Source: Microbacterium flavum (GTDB lineage: Bacteria > Actinomycetota > Actinomycetes > Actinomycetales > Microbacteriaceae). From it: a DNA stretch of 64,000 nucleotides. Under the pieces are notes generated by a model, which was not told the DNA's origin, ran no database searches, and worked only from the letters and a program-made list of their open reading frames with translations. This document shows positions 8,914 through 18,047 of this stretch, one piece after another (within the stretch, counting starts at the first letter, position 1; every line of letters begins with the position of its first letter). The position numbers and the translations under genes were made by a program. The stretch spans positions 124,001-188,000 of the forward strand of contig NZ_JAFLHG010000001.1 of NCBI RefSeq assembly GCF_018717645.1. The letters run 5' to 3'.

Positions 8914-9468
8914 GTGAAACTCCTCGTCGCCGCCCTGGACTCGGAACTCGTCGCCTTCGACGTCGATCCCGAAGGCTTCGAACGCCTCGTGACCGGGATC
9001 GGCAAGCTGAACGCGACCTACGCCCTGACGCGGCGCCTGGATGCCGGGGGGATCGACGAGATCGTCGTCGTGGGCACGGCGGGCTCACTGGACCCGGAGA
9101 TCCGCGGGGTCCACGAGATCTCGGCGGCGATCCAGCACGACGTCATCGACCTCGACGGGGTCGCGGGCCAGCACATCTCGCTCCCCGCCCGCGTGGAGAC
9201 CGGCGGAGGAACGGCGGCCATCGCGACCGGTGATCACTTCGTCGACGGGGCGGAGGCGGTAGCCGTCATCCGCGCGCTCGGCGCGACCCTGGTGGATATG
9301 GAGACCTACGCCTACATCTGGGTGGCGCAGCGTTTCGGCATCCCGATCACGGTCCTCAAGGCCGTCTCCGACAACGCGCAGGACGATGCGATGACCGACT
9401 GGGATGCGGCGGTCGCGGGATGCAGCGTCGTGCTGCGCGACGAGGTCCGCTCCCGCTGGGGCGTCTGA
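8914..9468 (+). CDS. 5'-methylthioadenosine/S-adenosylhomocysteine nucleosidase-like protein
   Basis: A 184-residue nucleoside phosphorylase-fold protein. Motifs: short N-terminal VKLLVAALDSELVAF, VVVGTAGSLDP (the G[ST]AG loop), and the nucleoside/ribose-binding LVDMETYAYIWVAQRFGIP followed by LKAVSDNAQDDAMTDWD, where the final acidic residue is the expected catalytic Asp. It would cleave adenine or another base from a nucleoside such as MTA or SAH. It is shorter than canonical Pfs (about 230 aa), so substrate is uncertain. GTG at 8914 has GAGACT 6 nt upstream and no good ribosome site, consistent with a leaderless start. Confidence 0.8.
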   Translation: MKLLVAALDSELVAFDVDPEGFERLVTGIGKLNATYALTRRLDAGGIDEIVVVGTAGSLDPEIRGVHEISAAIQHDVIDLDGVAGQHISLPARVETGGGTAAIATGDHFVDGAEAVAVIRALGATLVDMETYAYIWVAQRFGIPITVLKAVSDNAQDDAMTDWDAAVAGCSVVLRDEVRSRWGV

Positions 9469-9593
9469 GCGCAACACGCAGGTGCCGGAGACACAGGCGC
9501 AGCGTCGGTCCGACGATCCATCGGGGGAGGCGGGCCGGCGGCTCGCGCGCGACGCGGGCGCGGCAGGCCGGGCGAGGTGCGTAACGTGAGGGC

Positions 9594-10649
9594 ATGAACT
9601 GGTCGCTGCGCGCCCCGCGGCGCTCGCCCCTGCTGCAGGTCGCGAAGTCCGCCGCAGCGACCTTGTGCGCCTGGCTGGTGGCGGGCTGGCTGATCCCCGG
9701 GCCGCCGCCCGTGTTCGCCGCGATCGCGGCCCTCCTGACGGTGCAGCCGAGCATCAACCAGTCGTTCGGCCGCGGCATCGAACGCACGGTGGGTGTCGTC
9801 GCGGGCGTCGTCGTGGCGTCGGCGATCGGCCTCCTCCTCGGCGGCGGGTTCTGGGCGATCGCGCTCGCGATCGCCTGCGCGCTGCTGCTGTCATGGGCCC
9901 TGCGCGCCACGCCCGGGACGGCGAACCAGGTGGCGATCAGCGCGATGCTCGTCCTCGCCCTCGGGACGGCGACGCCCGGCTACGCCGCCGACCGGATCCT
10001 GGAGACGCTGCTGGGGGCGGCGATCGGCCTGCTCGTCAACATCGCGTTCGTCCCGCCGCTGGCCCTCGGGCCCGCGCGTGCCCGCGTCGCGGCGCTGACC
10101 GCGGATGCCGCGGACGCACTGGATCGGCTGGGGGATGCCCTTGTACGCCCTCAGGACGGCGACGCGCTCCCCCTGCTGCTCGCGCAGGCGCGCGCTGTCC
10201 GCGGTTCCGTGTCCTCCGCCGAGCAGGTCATCGCCGACGCCCGCGATTCGCTCGCATTGAACCCGCGGGCGCGCCGAGCGCGGGCGGACGTCGACGCGTT
10301 CGAAGAACATGTCGCGCGCCTGTCGGCGATCGTGACGCAGGTGGCCGGGATGACGCGGGCCTTCGTGGACGACTACGACGCGACCATCTCAGCGGATGCC
10401 GAGGTCGTCGCGATCGCGGAGCAGCTCCACCGCGCGGCACACGACCTGCGCCTGAGCGATGCCGGGATCGGCGACGGCGTTCACGTGGACGGCGCGGCGG
10501 ATGATGCCGGGGCCGGACGGGCGCCCGAGCCCCCGGCGCTCACCCGACCGCTCGAAGTCCATGCGGCGCCGCCGCGCCATTGGGTGCTGATCGGCTCGCT
10601 CATGGTCGACCTGCGCCGCATCCACGACGCCCTCGCCCCACAGGACTGA
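9594..10649 (+). CDS. FUSC-family (aromatic-acid exporter-like) membrane protein
   Basis: A 351-residue inner membrane protein. The first ~155 residues hold about four to five hydrophobic segments (TLCAWLVAGWLIP, VFAAIAALLTVQPSINQSF, VGVVAGVVVASAIGLLLGG, AIALAIACALLLSWAL, LETLLGAAIGLLVNIAF) with the FUSC-type signature LTVQPSINQSFGRGIERTVG. The rest is a cytoplasmic, mostly helical domain. Family members are linked to efflux of aromatic acids or to unknown envelope roles; here substrate is unknown. It is about half the length of AaeB-type pumps. TAACGT lies 6 nt before the ATG, suggesting a leaderless mRNA. Convergent with sbcC. Confidence 0.82.
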   Translation: MNWSLRAPRRSPLLQVAKSAAATLCAWLVAGWLIPGPPPVFAAIAALLTVQPSINQSFGRGIERTVGVVAGVVVASAIGLLLGGGFWAIALAIACALLLSWALRATPGTANQVAISAMLVLALGTATPGYAADRILETLLGAAIGLLVNIAFVPPLALGPARARVAALTADAADALDRLGDALVRPQDGDALPLLLAQARAVRGSVSSAEQVIADARDSLALNPRARRARADVDAFEEHVARLSAIVTQVAGMTRAFVDDYDATISADAEVVAIAEQLHRAAHDLRLSDAGIGDGVHVDGAADDAGAGRAPEPPALTRPLEVHAAPPRHWVLIGSLMVDLRRIHDALAPQD

Positions 10650-10703
10650 CGGCCCTCGGCGCCCGTGTCCGTCCACAGGGGCAGCCCCGGCCGCACGCCC
10701 GCC

Positions 10704-13700
10704 TCAGGCCAGGGCCGACGTCTCCTGCCGGATGACGCTCGGGCCCTGCGCGGTCGCCTCGACGACCACCTGGGCGGGCAGCTGCTCCTTCATCGCCTCG
10801 ACGTGGCTGATCACGCCGACCGTCCGCCCGCCCACGCGCAGCTCATCGAGGGTGCGCATCGCGAGATCGAGGGTCTCCGGGTCGAGCGACCCGAAGCCCT
10901 CGTCGACGAACAGCGTGTCGAGGCGGATGCCGCCCGCCCGCGCCGTGACGACTTCGCCGAGTCCGAGGGCGAGCGCGAGGGAGGCGAGGAAGGTCTCGCC
11001 GCCGGAGAGCGACTGGGGCGAGCGGGATCGGCCGGTGTGCGCGTCGAGCACCTCGATGCCGAGGCCGGAGGCTCGCCCGCGTGCGGCGCGCGCGTCGGTG
11101 TGGTGCAGCGTGTACCGACCCGCGGACATCTCGCCCAGCCGTACGTTCGCCGCGGCGACGATCTCTTCGAGCTCCGCGGCCAGCACGAAGGTCTCCAGGT
11201 CCATCTTCATGGTGTTGGGCGCACGTCCGGCGACGGTGTCGGCGAGGCGGGTGACGGCGCGCGTCGCGGCGGCCGTCTCGGCGACACCGGCGTAGGCCGC
11301 GTCGCTCTGCTCGGACAGATCGCGCAGCCGGCGCGCCGCGTTCTGCGCGTCGCGCTCCGCCCCGATCGCGGCGGCACGCAGCTCGTCGGCGGAATCCACG
11401 CGCGCCTGCGCGGCGCGCAGCTCATCAGCGGTGACGTCCGCGCCGACGGCGGCGAGCTCCAGCTCGAGGAGGCGCTCCCGCGTCGCCGCCAGGTCGGCGG
11501 CGTAGGTCGCGATCTCGTCCTCGAGCGCGGCGAGCTCCGGGGCCGATCGCACCGCGGCACGGGCCTCATCCATGCCCCCGAACGGGCTCGCTCCGAGCCT
11601 CGCGTCGAGGTCGGCGGATGCCGCGGTCGCTGCCCGACCTCGCTCGTCCACAGCCGCGCGGGCTGCGATGACGGCGCGGCCCGCGCTGCGCAGCGCCTCT
11701 CCGGCGGCGATGCGGTCGGCGACGGAGGCATGATCGCCGCGTGCGTCGGCGACGGAGGCTTCCGCGCGTGCGACCTCCGCTCCGAGTGCGGCCTGACCCT
11801 CACGCTCGGTGAGGCGGCGCGCCAGCGCCGCGGTGTGCGCGGCCTGCGCGTCCGCAGCGGCCTCGTCGAGGTCGTCCGCTTCACGGGCGAGCCGGTCGGC
11901 GAGCCGCGCGGCCTCCTCCGCCGCGGCGAGGGCCGTGCGCGCGGCGTCGAGCAGCGGTTCGAGCTCCTCGACGTCCGCCCCCGCGGCATCCGCGCGCGCG
12001 GCCGCCAGCAGATCCCGCGACCGACGCGCGGTCGCCGCCGCCTCGCCGGCGACCGCGTCGGCGGCGTCCCGGGCCTGCTCGGCGTGGGCGAGATCGTCCT
12101 CGGTGACCGCGTCCGGCCCGGGCGCGGCGGGGTGCGGATGAGCCGGCGAACCGCAGACCGCGCACGGCTCGCCGTCCCGGAGGGCGGCGGCGAGCTCACC
12201 GGCGAAACCGGCGAGGCGGCGCTGCAGCAGGTCCGTGACCGCGGCGCCGGCAGCTGCGGCGGCGGCGCTGGCCGCCAGATACGTCCGCTCCGCGTCGGCG
12301 GCAGCGGGGGCGAGTCGCGCGGCGAGTCGCGCCGCATCTCGCTGAGCCTCGAGTCGCGCGGCATCCGCGCGGAGTCCCTCGAGCCGCGCCGCGACGGCGC
12401 GCACGTCGGTGAGCCGCGCACCCAGATCGGCGCGGCGGAGCGGGATGTCGGCCACGCGCTCGGCGAGCGCCCCGATGAGGTCCTCCGTCGCGGAGGCCGC
12501 GGCCGCGCCCTCAGCGAACCGTGCACGGAGCCCCCCGAGCGCGCGCTCGTGGGCAGCGGCATCCGTCCACCGACCGAGGTCGGTCGTGATCTCGTCGACG
12601 CGGGTCGCGAGGTCATCGCCCGGGCCGCCCCCTGCCTCCGTCCACGCGGTGAGGGCACGGGCGTTCTCCGCGTCGGCTGAGGCGAGATCCGCGCTCGTGC
12701 GGTCGACGGCATCGAGGGAGGCTCGGAGACCCTCGGCGGCGCGCGCCCCGTCGAGGACGCGGCGCTGGTCGGCGATGTGCGGGGCGCGCGCCTCGAGCTG
12801 GGCGAGCCGTTCCCGTGCGGCCGTTCGCTCGCGCAGAAGCCGCGCCCGCTCGGCGAGGGCGGCGTGGTCGGCGACGGCGCGGCGGCTCTCCTCCTCGGCG
12901 CGTTCTCGCGCGGTCGCGGCCTGCTCGACGCGGTACTCGGCCCGCCCGACCGCCGCCAGGATCGCGTCACGCCGCGCGGCGAGGTCGCCGGCCGCGTTCT
13001 CGGACCCGGACGCGCCCTCTCCGGGGGCCTCATCGGCGACGAGGGACTCGGCGAGCTCGAGAAGCGTGCGCGCGTGTTCGGCGGCGGTGTCGAGGCGCTT
13101 CTGCGCGTCGCGGCGGCGCTGGTCGAGGTCGTCGCGGTACTGCTCGAAGCGGCGGGTGCCGAAGAGGGTGCGCAGGAGCGTCTGCCGCTCCTCGCCCGGG
13201 GCGAGGAGGAACCGGGAGAACTTGTTCTGCGCGAGCAGGATGACCTGCTGGAACTGCTGCGCGCCGAGCCCGAGCGCCTCACCGAGGGCCAGGCCGACGT
13301 CACGGGGGCCCGCCGCACGCCCCACCCACGCACCACCCGTGAACTCCTCGAGCTCGGCTCGTGCGGGCTCGGTGGTCAGCCCGCCGCCGCGCTTCGCGGG
13401 ACGGTCGTATTCGGGAGCCCGGGTGACGCGCCAGCGCGTATCGCCCACGGTGAACGTGAGGCGTACCTCGCTCGGATCTCCGGGCACGCTGTGATCGCTG
13501 CGAAGGCGTCGCTCGCCGCCCTCGTAGCGCGGCACCGTGCCGTACAGCGCGAAGCTCACCCCGTCGAGGATGCTCGACTTGCCGGCGCCCGTCCGCCCGG
13601 AGATGAGGAAGACCCCGTCGCGGTCGAAGGCGTCGAAGTCCACGCGCTGCGTCTGGCGGAACGGGCCGAAGCCGGTGAGTTCGAGCAGGTGCAGCTTCAT
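10704..13700 (-). CDS. sbcC: Exonuclease SbcCD subunit C (Rad50-like ATPase)
   Basis: A 998-residue SMC-like ATPase that, with SbcD, opens and degrades hairpins and blocked DNA ends. N-terminal MKLHLLELTGFGPFRQTQ and Walker A GRTGAGKSSILDG, long Ala/Glu/Arg-rich coiled coils on each side of a zinc hook (CAVCGSPAHPHP near residue 515), and the C-terminal signature SLSGGETFLASLALALGLGE and Walker B LFVDEGFGSLD are all present. Its ATG overlaps the sbcD stop by 4 nt, so the two subunits are translationally coupled in an sbcDC operon. Confidence 0.96.
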   Translation of the reverse strand: MKLHLLELTGFGPFRQTQRVDFDAFDRDGVFLISGRTGAGKSSILDGVSFALYGTVPRYEGGERRLRSDHSVPGDPSEVRLTFTVGDTRWRVTRAPEYDRPAKRGGGLTTEPARAELEEFTGGAWVGRAAGPRDVGLALGEALGLGAQQFQQVILLAQNKFSRFLLAPGEERQTLLRTLFGTRRFEQYRDDLDQRRRDAQKRLDTAAEHARTLLELAESLVADEAPGEGASGSENAAGDLAARRDAILAAVGRAEYRVEQAATARERAEEESRRAVADHAALAERARLLRERTAARERLAQLEARAPHIADQRRVLDGARAAEGLRASLDAVDRTSADLASADAENARALTAWTEAGGGPGDDLATRVDEITTDLGRWTDAAAHERALGGLRARFAEGAAAASATEDLIGALAERVADIPLRRADLGARLTDVRAVAARLEGLRADAARLEAQRDAARLAARLAPAAADAERTYLAASAAAAAAGAAVTDLLQRRLAGFAGELAAALRDGEPCAVCGSPAHPHPAAPGPDAVTEDDLAHAEQARDAADAVAGEAAATARRSRDLLAAARADAAGADVEELEPLLDAARTALAAAEEAARLADRLAREADDLDEAAADAQAAHTAALARRLTEREGQAALGAEVARAEASVADARGDHASVADRIAAGEALRSAGRAVIAARAAVDERGRAATAASADLDARLGASPFGGMDEARAAVRSAPELAALEDEIATYAADLAATRERLLELELAAVGADVTADELRAAQARVDSADELRAAAIGAERDAQNAARRLRDLSEQSDAAYAGVAETAAATRAVTRLADTVAGRAPNTMKMDLETFVLAAELEEIVAAANVRLGEMSAGRYTLHHTDARAARGRASGLGIEVLDAHTGRSRSPQSLSGGETFLASLALALGLGEVVTARAGGIRLDTLFVDEGFGSLDPETLDLAMRTLDELRVGGRTVGVISHVEAMKEQLPAQVVVEATAQGPSVIRQETSALA

Positions 13701-14896
13701 GCGGACACCCGCACCGGCCGCTCCGCGCGCGCCGCGTCGTCGCGCTCCGCGCGCACGCGCTCCTCCAGGACGGCGTGGACGAGCTCCGCCTCGGGCTCAG
13801 TGGCGCCCTCCCCCGCGCGCACGTGGACGAGGAACGCCTCGACGAGGTCCGCATCGCTGCGCGCCGCGCGCACTCGCTGCACGTACGTGCGCGCGTCGTC
13901 CGACGCGCTCCGGGGCGGCGTGTGCACGACGCTCGCGCAGTGCGGGAAGCGCTCCTGCAGCCGGCGCAGCGCATCGGGCTCGGGCAGCGCATCGGTGTAC
14001 TCGACCGAGACCCACGCATCCTCGGCGCCCCGATGGTCGGGACTGTGCAGGATGTCATCGAAGGCGCCGCGGAGGCTCTGCAGCGCTCGCGGGACGGGCA
14101 GGGGAAGCCACGCGGCCCCGGCGAAGCCCTCGGCGTCCAGGTCGACCAGCCAGGATCCACGGGGTTTCGCTCCCTCGCCGAAGCTGTAGTGCAGGGGCGC
14201 GCCGGCGTAGCGGACCTGCTCGGAGAGCTGCTGGCGTCCGTGGATGTGGCCGAGGGCGACGTAGTCCATGCCGTCGAACGTCGACAGGGGCACGACGTCC
14301 AGACCGCCCTGCTGGATGTCGCGCTCGAGGTGCGGTGTCGGCTCGACGCCGGCAGCGAAGCAGTGCGCGATCGCGATCCCGCGCGACGCGCCGTCCTGCG
14401 CGCGCCGTGTCGCGGCGTCGGCGCGGACGAGATCCATCGCGTGGGCGAGCGCCCCCGCCTGCGAGCGCACTCCCGGCCACTCGTGGCGCAGGAGCGCGGG
14501 CTCGAGGTACGGGATGCCGTACACCTGCACCGGACCATGGGCATCGTGCAGAGTGATGGGTGTGCCCACGGCGGCAGGATCGGTGAGGACGTGGATGCCG
14601 CTGCGCAGAAGGCGCGCCTGGAACCCGAGACGGGCCGCCGAATCGTGGTTCCCGCTCGTCACGACGACCTGCGCGCCGGTGTCGGCGAGGGCCGCGAGCG
14701 TGTCGGAGAGCAGTCCGTAGCAGGCGGCGGCGGGCGTCGCCGAGTCGAAGACGTCACCCGCGACGATCACGAGGTCGACCCCTTCCTCGCGCACCTGGGC
14801 GACGAGGACGTCGAGCACACCCCGGAGCGCGTCGAGCGTGGAGTGGCCGTGGAAGGTCCGCCCGATGTGCCAGTCGGAGGTGTGCAGGATCTTCAT
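13697..14896 (-). CDS. sbcD: Exonuclease SbcCD subunit D (Mre11-like nuclease)
   Basis: A 399-residue manganese-dependent metallophosphoesterase. The phosphoesterase motifs are MKILHTSDWHIGRTF (Asp and His ligands), VIVAGDVFDSATP, VVVTSGNHDSAARLGF and later YVALGHIHGRQQL. It forms the catalytic half of the SbcCD complex for DNA repair and replication of palindromes. It is the first gene of the two-gene operon. TAGCGT lies 6 nt before the ATG on the minus strand, with no Shine-Dalgarno sequence, so the operon mRNA is probably leaderless. The 103 bp upstream (14897-14999) contain no gene. Confidence 0.96.
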   Translation of the reverse strand: MKILHTSDWHIGRTFHGHSTLDALRGVLDVLVAQVREEGVDLVIVAGDVFDSATPAAACYGLLSDTLAALADTGAQVVVTSGNHDSAARLGFQARLLRSGIHVLTDPAAVGTPITLHDAHGPVQVYGIPYLEPALLRHEWPGVRSQAGALAHAMDLVRADAATRRAQDGASRGIAIAHCFAAGVEPTPHLERDIQQGGLDVVPLSTFDGMDYVALGHIHGRQQLSEQVRYAGAPLHYSFGEGAKPRGSWLVDLDAEGFAGAAWLPLPVPRALQSLRGAFDDILHSPDHRGAEDAWVSVEYTDALPEPDALRRLQERFPHCASVVHTPPRSASDDARTYVQRVRAARSDADLVEAFLVHVRAGEGATEPEAELVHAVLEERVRAERDDAARAERPVRVSA

Positions 14897-14999
14897 GCTT
14901 CCACGCTATGCGGAGCCGCGGACATCGCCCGGGCGGCCCGCCGCCGCACGCCGTCCTGACCCGTCTCGGGATGCGCTGCGCCGCGGTCGCGCCGCGACG

Positions 15000-16475
15000 T
15001 CAGCCTGCGTCGGTCTTCCTGGTCCGCCGACGGGCGGCGAGGTCGAACACGCCGAGGCCGAAGGCGAGGAGCACGAACCCTCCGACCGCGGCCATTCCGA
15101 AGGCGTACGCGTCGTGGAACACGTCGATCCCGTGGCTGCCGGCGTCCTGATCGCGGTAGATCGCGGAGTAGAAGAGCGACAGCGCGACGGCGGTGCCGAT
15201 CGCGGTGCCGATGCGCTGACCGAGCTGCCCGACGGAGCCGGCGAGCCCGCCCGAGCGGGTCGGGATCTCGGCGAGGGTCAGCGTCTGGTTCGGAGCGACG
15301 ACGAGGCCCGCGCCGATGCCGGCGACGAGCATGACGCCGGCCATGGCGTAGGCGACGACCTCGACCGGCACGGTGTACGCGACGACGGCGAGAACGACGA
15401 CCGAGACGAGGACCGTCCCGAGCCCCCACACGACGAGCGGACGTCCCAGCCGGCCGACGAGGTTGCCGCCGTACCACGCGCTGACCGCGCTCGCGAGGGC
15501 GAAGCCGATCGACACCATCCCCGCGAAGACAGGTTCGAGCCCGACCCCGAGCTGCAGGAACAGTGTCGTCAGCAGGAACATCGCCGGGATCGCGGTGAAG
15601 TACGTCGCGGCGATCAGCGTGCCGTTCCGGTAGGAGGCGATGCTGAAGAGCCCGAGCGGAATGAGCGGCGCCCGGCCGGATGCCGCGTAGCGGTGCTCCC
15701 ACCGGAAGAACGCCACCGCGAACACGGCGAACAGGGCGAGAGTCCACCAGCGCCGCGGATCGTCGTCGGGCGAGCCGGTGGTGAACAGGAACGGCCACAT
15801 GAGGGTCACGACGGTGATCGCGAACAGGAGCAGGCCGGTGGGGTCCAGTTCGAGCCGGGACGCGCTCGGCTCACGAGTCCGCGGGAGCAGCCAGATGACG
15901 CCGGCGAGCACGGCGAGGCACAGCGGCACGTTGATCCAGAAGATGAAGCGCCACCCGTCCTGCGGACCGCCGAGGGCGATCATCAGTCCGCCGAGCGTCG
16001 GACCGAACGCGGTCGCGATGCCGATCGTCGCCCCGAACAGCCCGAAGGCGCGTCCGCGCTCCTTCCCGGTGAACAGCTGCTGGATCGTGCCGATGACCTG
16101 CGGCATCTGGATGCCCGCGGCGAGCCCCTGCACGAGGCGCCCGGCCAGGAGGATCTCCGTCGTGGGAGCGAGAGCGCAGATGATCGAGGTGACGGTGAAG
16201 AGGCTCAGTCCGATGACGAACAGCTGCTTGCGCGAGCGCTGGTCGCCGAGCCTCCCGAAGGGCACGAGCGCGAGCCCGAAGAGCAGGACGTAGCCCGAGA
16301 CGACGATCTGCAGCTCGGTGGACTGCGCCCCGAGCGCCTGCTCGATGGAGGGCAGTGCGACGTTGACCTTGCTGAGGTCGAGGATCGTCAGCGCGGCGAC
16401 CGAGACGCAGACCCAGAAGGCGCGCCAGCGCTGCCTCGGGGCGAGCGGGATGCTGGAAGTCGCCGGAGAAGTCAT
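15000..16475 (-). CDS. MFS drug exporter, DHA2 (EmrB/QacA) type, 14 TM segments
   Basis: A 491-residue inner membrane proton antiporter. It shows the DHA2 pattern: LTILDLSKVNVALPSIEQAL in TM1 (the VNVALP motif), LVPFGRLGDQRSRKQLFV in loop 2-3, and GATIGIATAFGPTLGGLMI in TM5 (motif C of antiporters). About fourteen hydrophobic stretches are seen. The product is likely a multidrug or metabolite exporter; the substrate is unknown. TACCCT lies 7 nt before the ATG, overlapping a GGGAGGG run directly at the start codon, so leaderless initiation is likely. It is downstream of araA but separated by 51 bp with its own promoter-like sequence, so it is probably not part of the ara operon. Confidence 0.92.
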   Translation of the reverse strand: MTSPATSSIPLAPRQRWRAFWVCVSVAALTILDLSKVNVALPSIEQALGAQSTELQIVVSGYVLLFGLALVPFGRLGDQRSRKQLFVIGLSLFTVTSIICALAPTTEILLAGRLVQGLAAGIQMPQVIGTIQQLFTGKERGRAFGLFGATIGIATAFGPTLGGLMIALGGPQDGWRFIFWINVPLCLAVLAGVIWLLPRTREPSASRLELDPTGLLLFAITVVTLMWPFLFTTGSPDDDPRRWWTLALFAVFAVAFFRWEHRYAASGRAPLIPLGLFSIASYRNGTLIAATYFTAIPAMFLLTTLFLQLGVGLEPVFAGMVSIGFALASAVSAWYGGNLVGRLGRPLVVWGLGTVLVSVVVLAVVAYTVPVEVVAYAMAGVMLVAGIGAGLVVAPNQTLTLAEIPTRSGGLAGSVGQLGQRIGTAIGTAVALSLFYSAIYRDQDAGSHGIDVFHDAYAFGMAAVGGFVLLAFGLGVFDLAARRRTRKTDAG

Positions 16476-16526
16476 CCCTCCCAGGGTATTCCCGTCGCGG
16501 CCGCCGCGGGCGAGACCCCGCGTGTC

Positions 16527-18029
16527 TCAGAGCCCCTGTGCGAGGCGGTAGTACGCCTGGTTCCAGCGCAGCTCCTTCTGGAATCCGCGGACGGTGGTGT
16601 CCTCGTCGATGACGAGCAGCTCCGTGCCGGCGATGTCGGCGAAGTCGCGGAACACGTCGATGCCGACCGCGGTCGTCATCACGGTGTGGTGGGCGGCGCC
16701 GGCGGTCAGCCAGCAGGCGGCGCTCGTCGCGAAGTCCGGCGCGGGCCGCCAGATGGCGCGGCCGACCGGCAGCTTGGGCAGATCGGGCGCCTCGACGTTC
16801 TCGACGACGTTCGCGACCAGGCGGAAGCGGTCGCGCATGTCACTCATCGCGACGACCAGGGCGGGGCCGGGGTCGGCCGTGAACACCAGACGGACCGGGT
16901 CGTCCTTGCCGCCGATCCCGAGCGTGTGGATCTCCAGGCGCGGCTTCTGCGAGGTGAGCGAGGGCGAGACCTCGAGCATGTGCGCGCCGAGGATCTTCTC
17001 GTCGCCGGGAGCGAGGTCGTAGGTGTAGTCCTCCATGAGGCTTGCCCCGCCGGGGAGGCCCGCGCCCATGACGTTCGCGACGCGCACGAGGATCGCCGTC
17101 TTCCAGTCGCCCTCCGCGCCGAAGCCGTAGCCCTCAGCCATGAGGCGCTGGACGGCGAGCCCGGGCAGCTGCGTGAGCGCGCCGAGGTCCTCGAACGAGG
17201 TCGTGAAGGCGCCGAAGCCGCCCGCCTCGAGGAACGAGCGCAGCCCGACCTCGATGGCGGCACCGTCCCGCAGGGACTGGTGGCGCGCAGCGCCCGGCAG
17301 CAGCTCTGCGGCGACGTCGTACTCGGCGAGGTAGGTCTGCACCAGCGCGTCGACGTCGGCGTCGGATGCCGCGGCCACGGCATCCGCGAGCTCGTTCACA
17401 CCCCACGTGTTCACCTGCACGCCGAAGCGCAGCTCCGCCTCGGTCTTGTCGCCCTCGGTCACCGCGACGTAGCGCATGTTGTCGCCGAACCGCGCGAGCT
17501 TCAGGGTGCGCGCGGCCTGCCATCCGGCGGCGGCGCGCTGCCAGTGCTCGACCTGCTCGAGGACTGCCGGGTTCGAGACGTGACCGACGACGGTCTTGCG
17601 CGGCACGCCGAGCCGCGTCTGGATGTACCCGAACTCGCGGTCGCCGTGGGCGGCCTGGTTGAGGTTCATGAAGTCGAAGTCGATGTCCTCCCACGGGAGT
17701 TCGACGTTCGCCTGCGTGTGCAGGTGCAGCAGGGGCTTGCGCAGCGCATCAAGGCCCGCGATCCACATCTTGGCGGGGCTGAAGGTGTGCATCCACGCGA
17801 CGATGCCGATGACGCTGTCGTCACTGTTGGCGTCGAGGGCCAGCCGGCGGATGCTGTCGGAATCGGTCAGCACGGGCTTCCACTCGACGCGCACGGGCAG
17901 GCCCGCGAGCCCCGCGGCGACCTGCTGGGACTGCGCGGCGACCTGGCGGAGGGTCTCCTCGCCGTAGAGCCCCTGGCTGCCGGTGACGAACCAGATGGTG
18001 TAGGTCTCGAGGGTGGTGAAGAGGGTCAT
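16527..18029 (-). CDS. araA: L-arabinose isomerase
   Basis: Converts L-arabinose to L-ribulose. The 500-residue length is that of the family. Typical features are the start [20 protein letters not shown], the region [19 protein letters not shown], the catalytic/metal motif [13 protein letters not shown], and LMEDYTYDL with HMLEVSP (Glu and His ligands of Mn2+). It is the last gene of the ara operon, 18 bp after araB, with a ribosome site (GAAGGA) 7-8 nt before the ATG. Confidence 0.97.
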   Translation of the reverse strand: MTLFTTLETYTIWFVTGSQGLYGEETLRQVAAQSQQVAAGLAGLPVRVEWKPVLTDSDSIRRLALDANSDDSVIGIVAWMHTFSPAKMWIAGLDALRKPLLHLHTQANVELPWEDIDFDFMNLNQAAHGDREFGYIQTRLGVPRKTVVGHVSNPAVLEQVEHWQRAAAGWQAARTLKLARFGDNMRYVAVTEGDKTEAELRFGVQVNTWGVNELADAVAAASDADVDALVQTYLAEYDVAAELLPGAARHQSLRDGAAIEVGLRSFLEAGGFGAFTTSFEDLGALTQLPGLAVQRLMAEGYGFGAEGDWKTAILVRVANVMGAGLPGGASLMEDYTYDLAPGDEKILGAHMLEVSPSLTSQKPRLEIHTLGIGGKDDPVRLVFTADPGPALVVAMSDMRDRFRLVANVVENVEAPDLPKLPVGRAIWRPAPDFATSAACWLTAGAAHHTVMTTAVGIDVFRDFADIAGTELLVIDEDTTVRGFQKELRWNQAYYRLAQGL

Positions 18030-18047
18030 ATCGAGGTCCTTCGGGAT